A stretch of 6,558 nucleotides of DNA from Methanomicrobium sp. GTDB lineage: Archaea > Halobacteriota > Methanomicrobia > Methanomicrobiales > Methanomicrobiaceae. The DNA lies in the NCBI GenBank assembly GCA_017553245.1, contig JAFZMT010000182.1:1-6558 (forward strand), in the 5' to 3' direction. Below the pieces are notes generated by a model that saw nothing but the letters and a program-made list of their open reading frames with translations, searched no databases and was not told where the DNA came from. The position numbers and the translations under genes were made by a program. Below are positions 1-5,305 of this stretch, one piece after another (positions within the stretch are counted from its first letter, which is position 1; every line of letters begins with the position of its first letter).

Positions 1-2
1 GC

Positions 3-2771
3 GAGAAGAATAATGCCGAAAAGAAGATTGTCTTCATCTTAAACAACAACCCCTGTGCAAGCGTCGAGGCAAATATCGGTTCGGCGGCGCATCTGGATGC
101 CGCCAAAAGTGTCGTAAACATCCTCGCAAGCCTTAAGGATGCGGGTTACAACGTCGGGGTTCCGGCATCGGCAAAGGAACTGATGGACCTTTTCCTTGAA
201 AAGAAGGCAATCTCGGAGTTTCGCTGGACAACCAAGTCGGAGATTGTCAGATGCGGCGGCGCCCTGTATCAGATGAGCACGGAGGAATACATGAAATATT
301 TCTCCGCGCTCAGCGAGTCGGTTCAAAAGAGGATGATTGAGATCTGGGGGGAGCCGCCAGGCGAAGGCATGGTGCTGGACGGCAGGATTCTGATAACTGG
401 TCTGAAATTCGGAAACGCAATCGTCGCCGTTCAGCCCAAAAGGGGCTGTTTCGGAGCGCAGTGCGACGGCTCGGTCTGCAAGATTCTCCACAATCCCGAC
501 TGCCCGCCGACGCACCAGTATCTTGCGGCATATCATTATTTCGAGAGCATATACAATGCCGACGTATTTGTCCATGTCGGCACCCACGGAAATCTGGAAT
601 TCCTGCCCGGAAAAGGAACGGCACTCTCGGAGGACTGTTTCCCCGCGATAACATCGGGACGAAAGCCGCTCCTCTACATCTACAATACCGACAATCCGCC
701 CGAAGGATCGATTGCCAAGAGGCGTGCGAATGCCACGCTTATCGGGCATATGCAGACGGCGATGACGGGCTCGTCGCTATACGGCGATTACGAGAAGCTG
801 GACAATCTCTTAAACCAGTATGAGACGGCAAAGACCGATCCCGCACGTGCGCACGCGCTTCATCACATGATACTCGAGGTGGTCTCGGGTGACAAATTCA
901 AGAATCTGAATATTACCCACGAGACACCTGTCGAGGATGCCGTAAGAATCTGTCATGAGGCATTGACTCTCATACGCAACACCAAGATTGATTCGGGTAT
1001 GCACGTCTTCGGCGAACTGCCGCAGGGCGACAAAAAAGCCGATATGATCGCCTCGATTCTGATGTATCCATACGAAACCGGAGATTCGGATGCGCCGCTG
1101 TCGCTCAGGGATACGGTTTCGGCAATATTCGGGCTTTCGTATGATGAACTGAAGAAGAATCCGTCGGCGTTCAACACAAGATATTCGCTCTCAAACGGCG
1201 CTCTTATCGAGTATCTCTACAATAAGGCGGTTACGGTCGTAAAGATGACACTTGCGGGCGCAACCTGCGAGGATATATTAAATGCGCTCGGAAAGAGTCC
1301 CGCTGATACTGGCGAGCGGACAGTTAAGAGTCTGAAATTCGCAATGGGGCGGATTAATGAGATAAACCGGCGCATTGTCGACTCAAAAGAGATGGATTCA
1401 CTTATGAACGGGCTTAACGGCGGCTATATCCCGCCGGGACCTTCGGGGCTTGTGATACGCGGTCGAAGCGACGTTCTCCCCAGCGGCAGGAACTTTTATT
1501 CACTTGATCCGACCAAGGTGCCGACGACGTCGGCGTGGCGTGTGGGCGAGAGACTTGCCGATGCCCTTCTTGACAAGTATCTGGACGAAGAAGGTAAATA
1601 TCCCGAGAATGTGGCGTTCTACTGGATGTGCAGCGATATCATGACCGCCGACGGCGAGATGATGGCTGAGATATTCTCCCTCCTCGGAGTCGTCCCGGTC
1701 TGGAACGGCGCCGGTCAGGTCAAGTCATTCGAGGTTGTTCCCGCCGAAAAACTCGTTCATCCGAGGATTGATGTCACAATCCGCATCTCGGGAATCCTGC
1801 GCGACAATTTCATGGGTGCCGTCAACCTCGTCGACAGTGCGATTGCCGCGGTCTCCGTCCTTGACGAGTCCGATGAGATAAACTACGTAAAGAAGCATGT
1901 AGCCGAAAAGACGGGCAAAGGGGTTGAGTTCTCGGAGGCGACCTCGAGAATATTCAGTGCGCAGCCCGGCGCCTATACCTCGGGCGTGAATCTCGCCATA
2001 CTTGCGGGCGCGTGGAAGACCGAAAAGGACCTTGCAGAGATATTCATCGCCGTCAACGGCTACGCATACGGCGGCTCAAGAAACGGAAAGGCGACATATG
2101 AGCAGTTTGCCTCGAATCTCGAGACCGTCAACGTGACATTCAATAAAGTGGTCTCGGATGAGCACGATCTCCTCGGATGCTGCTGCTATTACGGAAATCA
2201 GGGCGGACTTACGGCGGCGGCAAGATACCTCTCGCAGAAGCCCGTGAAGGCGTATTACGGCGATACCCGCGAGCCGGAGTATGTCAGCGTAAGGACTCTT
2301 GCCGATGAGGTAAGAAGAGTCGTTCGGACAAAACTCCTCAATCCGAAGTGGATTGACGGCATGAAAGAGCACGGCTATAAGGGCGCTTCCGATATCATGA
2401 AGCGTGTCAGCCGCGTTTACGGCTGGGAAGCCGCGACGCAGGAGGTCGACGACAGTATCTTCGATGACATTGCCGATACCTTCGTGAACGATAAGGTCAT
2501 GAGGGAGTTCTTTGAGGAGAATAACCCCTATGCGCTTGAGGAGATATCCCGCAGGCTTCTTGAGGCGGAAAGCCGCGGTCTGTGGCAGCCGAATCAGAAG
2601 ACCATCGACGAGCTTAAGGAGAACTATCTCGAGATCGAGTCATGGCTTGAAGAGAAGGCGGGCGACGGCACTTTCCAGGGCGGCAGCGTCGACGTGATTA
2701 CCGCGGATGAGGTCGCGGGCTGGGGCGATTCGATAGCGGAGGTCATGAAACGGGTGCACAACAGGAAATGA
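3..2771 (+). CDS. cobN: CobN / magnesium chelatase subunit H family protein, 5' truncated by the window edge
   Basis: This is the large porphyrin- or corrin-binding subunit of an ATP-dependent metal chelatase; the family inserts cobalt (CobN) or magnesium (BchH/ChlH) into a tetrapyrrole with AAA+ partners. The frame is open from position 3, and the 60 codons before the first ATG (183) read as family sequence (NNNPCASVEANIGSAAHLDA), so that ATG is internal. The 922 residues present are the C-terminal part; relatives usually have about 1,200-1,300. Visible blocks, numbered from position 3, are SEFRWTT at 71-77, HVGTHGNLEFLPGK at 191-204, IPPGPSG through LPSGRNFYSLDP at about 476-503, NPKWIDGMKEHGYKG at 780-794 and NPYALEEISRRLLEA at 841-855. 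Odd points are a four-cysteine cluster at 149-167 and CCCYYGNQGG at 726-735, where many CobN proteins have a His-containing HGG segment. The family is certain. Cobalt as substrate is inferred: methanogens make cobamides, not chlorophyll, and often carry several CobN paralogues of unknown specificity. Confidence 0.93.
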   Translation, partial: EKNNAEKKIVFILNNNPCASVEANIGSAAHLDAAKSVVNILASLKDAGYNVGVPASAKELMDLFLEKKAISEFRWTTKSEIVRCGGALYQMSTEEYMKYFSALSESVQKRMIEIWGEPPGEGMVLDGRILITGLKFGNAIVAVQPKRGCFGAQCDGSVCKILHNPDCPPTHQYLAAYHYFESIYNADVFVHVGTHGNLEFLPGKGTALSEDCFPAITSGRKPLLYIYNTDNPPEGSIAKRRANATLIGHMQTAMTGSSLYGDYEKLDNLLNQYETAKTDPARAHALHHMILEVVSGDKFKNLNITHETPVEDAVRICHEALTLIRNTKIDSGMHVFGELPQGDKKADMIASILMYPYETGDSDAPLSLRDTVSAIFGLSYDELKKNPSAFNTRYSLSNGALIEYLYNKAVTVVKMTLAGATCEDILNALGKSPADTGERTVKSLKFAMGRINEINRRIVDSKEMDSLMNGLNGGYIPPGPSGLVIRGRSDVLPSGRNFYSLDPTKVPTTSAWRVGERLADALLDKYLDEEGKYPENVAFYWMCSDIMTADGEMMAEIFSLLGVVPVWNGAGQVKSFEVVPAEKLVHPRIDVTIRISGILRDNFMGAVNLVDSAIAAVSVLDESDEINYVKKHVAEKTGKGVEFSEATSRIFSAQPGAYTSGVNLAILAGAWKTEKDLAEIFIAVNGYAYGGSRNGKATYEQFASNLETVNVTFNKVVSDEHDLLGCCCYYGNQGGLTAAARYLSQKPVKAYYGDTREPEYVSVRTLADEVRRVVRTKLLNPKWIDGMKEHGYKGASDIMKRVSRVYGWEAATQEVDDSIFDDIADTFVNDKVMREFFEENNPYALEEISRRLLEAESRGLWQPNQKTIDELKENYLEIESWLEEKAGDGTFQGGSVDVITADEVAGWGDSIAEVMKRVHNRK

Positions 2772-2798
2772 TTCGGAAAATGATTTCAATCTTCGGAT

Positions 2799-2818
2799 TA
2801 TTTGATTAATAAGTATTT
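2799..2818 (+). promoter_or_regulatory. possible weak archaeal promoter upstream of the hydrolase-exporter genes
   Basis: An AT-rich stretch (GATTAATAAGTATTTA at 2804-2819) lies about 75-95 bases before the hydrolase ATG and could serve as a TATA element, with transcription starting near 2830-2845. It does not match the archaeal TATA consensus closely and overlaps the first repeat unit. The 121-base gap after cobN favours an independent promoter here, but readthrough from cobN is equally possible. Confidence 0.3.
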
Positions 2819-2890
2819 ACAGAGAATTTACAGAGTAATTGCAGAGGACTTCGGGAGAATCACGGAGTATCCGCAGGATTAAAGGAGTGA
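2814..2890 (+). repeat. degenerate tandem repeat, seven units of 10-12 bp, ending in the ribosome binding site
   Basis: Seven consecutive units end in a GAG-like motif. The first three are close copies: TATTTACAGAG (2814-2824), AATTTACAGAG (2825-2835) and TAATTGCAGAG (2836-2846). The next ones are diverged: GACTTCGGGAG (2847-2857), AATCACGGAG (2858-2867) and TATCCGCAGGA (2868-2878). The last, at 2879-2890, contains GGAGTGA, the Shine-Dalgarno of the following gene. The GAG ends fall at 2824, 2835, 2846, 2857, 2867, about 2877 and 2887, a mean spacing near 10.5 bp. The units are too short and too decayed for CRISPR. Function is unknown. Confidence 0.75.
2884..2890 (+). promoter_or_regulatory. 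Shine-Dalgarno site that fixes the hydrolase start
   Basis: GGAGTGA lies five bases (counted from GGAG) before the ATG at 2893. It matches the archaeal anti-Shine-Dalgarno core and selects this ATG over the in-frame TTG at 2839, which lies inside the repeat array and would add 18 residues unlike the family. Confidence 0.8.
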
Positions 2891-2892
2891 CC

Positions 2893-3396
2893 ATGGGAAG
2901 CATTGCACTTGTCGTAATCGACATTCAGAATGACATAACAAAGAATTACAAAACGGTAATCGACGGCATTAACAGGGCGATTGATTGGGCTGTTTCTAAA
3001 GGTATGCACGTTGTCTATATCAGGCACAACAATCTCTCGGCGGGAACGCGGACTTTCAAACCCGGCACCCGCGGCGAAGAACTTGTTCCCGAGCTTAAGG
3101 TGGTCTCGGAGAATATCTTCGTGAAGTCAAAGTCAAATGCGCTCACCAGCGAGGCTTTTGCGGCATTCGTCGCGGATAACGGGATTGACGAGTTCTATGT
3201 CACGGGTGCCGACGCCACGGGATGCGTGAAATCGACGTGCTTTAACATGTCGAAATCGGGGTATAAGGTGCACGTGATTGCAGACTGCGTCACAAGCTAC
3301 GACCTGAAAAAACTTGATGAGATGTTTGCCTACTACGCGGCGAAGGGCTGTGAGGTAAAGCCGCTTGCCGATTATGTTGCGGGCGGCACTTCCTGA
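2893..3396 (+). CDS. isochorismatase-like cysteine hydrolase family protein
   Basis: A 167-residue cytosolic protein of the cysteine hydrolase superfamily, which includes isochorismatase, nicotinamidase and N-carbamoylsarcosine amidohydrolase. Its members hydrolyse amides or vinyl ethers through an Asp-Lys-Cys triad. All three residues are visible: Asp10 in LVVIDIQND, Lys78 in FVKSKSNAL and Cys111 in GADATGCVKST. The fold pattern is complete, with the strand KGMHVVYIRH at 36-45 and HVIADCVTSYD late in the chain. It is slightly shorter than typical members (about 180-210), as in compact archaeal and firmicute versions. The start at 2893 has a good Shine-Dalgarno and puts the catalytic Asp at its usual distance from the N-terminus. 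The ABC ATPase begins 33 bases downstream, so co-transcription is likely. The substrate is unknown: I do not see the full metal-binding His set expected of a nicotinamidase, and nothing nearby points to isochorismate. Confidence 0.9.
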   Translation: MGSIALVVIDIQNDITKNYKTVIDGINRAIDWAVSKGMHVVYIRHNNLSAGTRTFKPGTRGEELVPELKVVSENIFVKSKSNALTSEAFAAFVADNGIDEFYVTGADATGCVKSTCFNMSKSGYKVHVIADCVTSYDLKKLDEMFAYYAAKGCEVKPLADYVAGGTS

Positions 3397-3398
3397 AA

Positions 3399-3450
3399 GG
3401 ATTGCGGAATTGATGAATGCGGAATTACTATGGACGGAATAATTACTGAC
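3399..3450 (+). repeat. 15-bp degenerate repeat spanning the ABC ATPase start codon
   Basis: Three 15-base units start with GGAAT at 3406, 3421 and 3436, preceded by a partial GGATTGC at 3399. The second and third units (GGAATTACTATGGAC and GGAATAATTACTGAC) match at 11 of 15 positions; the first is weaker. The array begins just after the hydrolase stop codon and runs through the ATG at 3430 into the first seven codons of the ATPase gene, so the repeat supplies its N-terminal residues. Confidence 0.5.
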
Positions 3451-4395
3451 GCTTTAACCAAGAACTACGGCAGCCTGTGTGCCGTGGACGGTCTCACTCT
3501 GAAGGCGGAGAATGAGATATACGGTCTTTTGGGACCTAACGGCTCGGGAAAGACAACGACGGTGCGGATGCTTACCACACTTCTGAGTGCGACATCCGGG
3601 TCTGCCGAGGTCTGCGGATACGATATCGAAAAGGAAAAATCGCAGGTGCGAAGCTGCATCAGTTATGTGCCGCAGGATATGGCTGTGGACATAAGGCTCA
3701 CGGGGCGCGAGAATGTCGATTTGTTCGCGAAGCTCTACGGCATCCGCGATAAGGCGGAGAGGAAACGGATTGTTGCGGATGCTCTTGAGGTGGTAAACCT
3801 CACCGACCGTGCCGATTCCATGACAAAGACCTATTCGGGAGGCATGAAACGGCGTCTTGAACTTGCACAGGCTCTGGTTCACCAGCCGCGTGTGCTCTTT
3901 CTTGACGAGCCCACAATCGGGCTTGATGTCGCGTCCAGAAGGACAATCTGGGAGCATATCACCAAGCTGAAGAAGTCGGGAATGACGATTCTGGTCACGA
4001 CTCATCAGATGGAGGAGGCGGAACGCTACTGCAACCGCGTCGGCATCATACGCCGCGGAAAGCTGATAAAAGAGGGCACGCCCGCATTTCTGAAGGCGGA
4101 TTTGAAGAAGGAAATAATCACGATAAGGTCGGACGGCAGCCTTCCGCAGTCGCTTCCTGCGGGTGCGACCTTTATCGAGACAAACGAGTCGGGTTTCATA
4201 TTTTCGGCGGACAAGGGAAGCAATATCATGCCCGAGTTAACCGCCGCATTCGAGTCTGCGGGATCGCATGTCATATATTCCTCGATTCGCGAGCCCAATC
4301 TTGAGGATGTCTATATGCAGTCCTGCGGCGATGACCGCGGCGACAATATCCCGTTTGACGACAGGCAATTCAGAAATCTGATGACGAGGCGGTAG
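3430..4395 (+). CDS. ABC transporter ATP-binding protein, DrrA-like (ABC-2 exporter type)
   Basis: A 321-residue cytoplasmic ATPase that powers the membrane protein encoded next. Every catalytic motif is intact: Walker A GPNGSGKT at 35-42, Q-loop Gln82 in YVPQD, signature SGGMKRR at 137-143, Walker B VLFLDEP at 156-162, D-loop GLD at 165-167 and switch His193 in TTHQMEE. The phrase GLDVASRRTIWEHI is typical of the DrrA/CcmA group that pairs with ABC-2 permeases. About 90 residues follow the core ATPase as a less conserved C-terminal extension, common in this group. The ATG at 3430 has only a weak GGA-type site (3421-3423), so translation may depend on the upstream hydrolase gene. The stop codon is two bases before the permease ATG. 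In the family such pairs export drugs, lipids or glycans; the substrate here cannot be inferred. Confidence 0.95.
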   Translation: MDGIITDALTKNYGSLCAVDGLTLKAENEIYGLLGPNGSGKTTTVRMLTTLLSATSGSAEVCGYDIEKEKSQVRSCISYVPQDMAVDIRLTGRENVDLFAKLYGIRDKAERKRIVADALEVVNLTDRADSMTKTYSGGMKRRLELAQALVHQPRVLFLDEPTIGLDVASRRTIWEHITKLKKSGMTILVTTHQMEEAERYCNRVGIIRRGKLIKEGTPAFLKADLKKEIITIRSDGSLPQSLPAGATFIETNESGFIFSADKGSNIMPELTAAFESAGSHVIYSSIREPNLEDVYMQSCGDDRGDNIPFDDRQFRNLMTRR

Positions 4396-4397
4396 GG

Positions 4398-5126
4398 ATG
4401 TATCGGGTATTATATTATGCGCAGCGCGACCTTCTCCGCTGGATAAGAGCGCCTTTGAACGTGGTCTCAACCCTTGCAATGCCTGCCGCGTGGCTGATTT
4501 TTGTGGGTCTTGCACTGCCGACGAAGTTCACGGACAACTATCTGGACTTCATCACCCCGGGCATTCTGGTGCTTACCATGCTCTCCGCAGGTCTTTCGGG
4601 CGGCTCAAGTCTGATGTTCGATAAGATTCTCGGATATCTTAACAAGTTCCTTGCAATGCCTGTGCCGCGTGAGAGTATCCTCTTCGGCAAGATTCTCTTT
4701 ATCACGTCCCGCGGTCTGATTCAGACAACGATTATCCTTATGATTGCGATACTCATCGGCGCCACAATCCTGCCGCTGTATGTCTATCCGATAATCTATC
4801 TGATACTCTTCCTCTTCGGCATTCTCATATCGTCGTTCGGAACCACGATTGCGCTTTACATCGGGGAGCACGACACATATGCGGCGGTATCCACGTTTAT
4901 CTCGATGCCGCTCTTCTTTACGTCGAGTGCTCTCATGCCGTATTCGCAGATGCCGGAATGGCTGAATATCTGCGCACACTTAAATCCGATAAGTTATGCC
5001 ATCGATGCCGTCCGTTCTGTTGCCGCCGGCACTTTCCCCGTATTTGAGACGGTATTTCTCATAGCGGCTTCGCTTGTCATGGTTCTGATAAGTGTGGTTA
5101 TCTTCAGAAGGATTACTGTAAGATAA
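4398..5126 (+). CDS. ABC-2 type exporter permease, DrrB-like
   Basis: A 242-residue integral membrane protein that forms the channel for the ATPase encoded just upstream. Six hydrophobic helices can be read at about 21-40, 52-72, 101-124, 128-155, 162-180 and 216-236. The family's characteristic segment before the last helix is present: MPYSQMPEWL at 180-189, then NPISYAIDAVR at 196-206. Length fits DrrB-type permeases (about 230-280). The ATG lies two bases after the ATPase stop codon and has no convincing separate ribosome binding site, so translational coupling is likely. The last two sense codons and the stop (GTAAGATAA) are also the first unit of the downstream repeat array, which suggests that the present C-terminus was set by that array. 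Substrate is unknown. Confidence 0.93.
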   Translation: MYRVLYYAQRDLLRWIRAPLNVVSTLAMPAAWLIFVGLALPTKFTDNYLDFITPGILVLTMLSAGLSGGSSLMFDKILGYLNKFLAMPVPRESILFGKILFITSRGLIQTTIILMIAILIGATILPLYVYPIIYLILFLFGILISSFGTTIALYIGEHDTYAAVSTFISMPLFFTSSALMPYSQMPEWLNICAHLNPISYAIDAVRSVAAGTFPVFETVFLIAASLVMVLISVVIFRRITVR

Positions 5127-5224
5127 CGTATGATAACGGTCAGATAACGTAAAACAGCGGTCAGGCAGGGGTAAAGTCACGTTCAGACAGCGATTTGATA
5201 ACGGTAAGGCAGCAGTAAGATAAA
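5118..5224 (+). repeat. degenerate tandem repeat, ten units of 10-12 bp, overlapping the permease stop codon
   Basis: Ten consecutive units begin at 5118, 5128, 5139, 5149, 5160, 5171, 5181, 5192, 5204 and 5215, a mean spacing near 10.8 bp. Nine of the ten start with GT; a rough consensus is GTMAGATAACG. Good copies are GTAAGATAAC (5118), GTATGATAACG (5128), GTCAGATAAC (5139), and GTAAGATAAA (5215). Middle units such as GTCAGGCAGGG (5160) are decayed. It fills nearly all the space between the permease and the next promoter. There is no dyad symmetry within the unit and no spacer. Function is unknown. Confidence 0.8.
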
Positions 5225-5250
5225 TTTCAAAAAAGGTATGATTTAATTAT

Positions 5251-5268
5251 AATAAATATATATTTAAA
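5251..5268 (+). promoter_or_regulatory. archaeal TATA-type promoter for the binding-protein gene
   Basis: An AT-only stretch containing ATATATATTTAAA lies just after the repeat array. With the usual spacing of about 25 bases from TATA centre to start site, transcription would begin near 5283-5288. This is upstream of the TTG at 5306 but downstream of the in-frame GTG at 5279, which supports the TTG. The promoter suggests that the binding-protein gene is transcribed apart from the exporter genes. Confidence 0.6.
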
Positions 5269-5293
5269 ATGATTATTTGTGAATCCCGTTCAC

Positions 5294-5300
5294 GGAGTGA
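5294..5300 (+). promoter_or_regulatory. Shine-Dalgarno site supporting the TTG start at 5306
   Basis: GGAGTGA, the same seven bases as before the hydrolase gene, sits eight bases (counted from GGAG) upstream of TTG 5306. Neither the earlier GTG (5279) nor the TTG at 5321 has a site of this quality. A later TTG (5372) has a weaker GGTG before it. Confidence 0.6.
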
Positions 5301-5305
5301 TTTGT

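Noticed and set aside
183..185. ATG as the start of the chelatase gene
   Set aside because: The frame stays open to the left edge and the 60 upstream codons read as CobN-family sequence, so the gene continues out of the window.
39..749. Long minus-strand open frame opposite cobN
   Set aside because: The + strand frame matches a known family throughout. The antisense translation shows no recognisable domain and no start signal.
2839..2892. In-frame TTG start extending the hydrolase by 18 residues
   Set aside because: It lies within the tandem repeat, has no proper ribosome binding site and adds sequence unlike the family. ATG 2893 has GGAGTGA at good spacing.
2772..2892. Cobalamin riboswitch or other structured leader
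   Set aside because: I find no B12-box-like sequence or long-range stems; the region is explained by the short tandem repeat.
3454..4005. Minus-strand open frame opposite the ABC ATPase
   Set aside because: It mirrors a fully conserved ATPase gene. The translation looks random, with no domain or ribosome binding site.
5118..5224. CRISPR array
   Set aside because: The units are 10-12 bp and directly adjacent, with no unique spacers, and they are strongly decayed.
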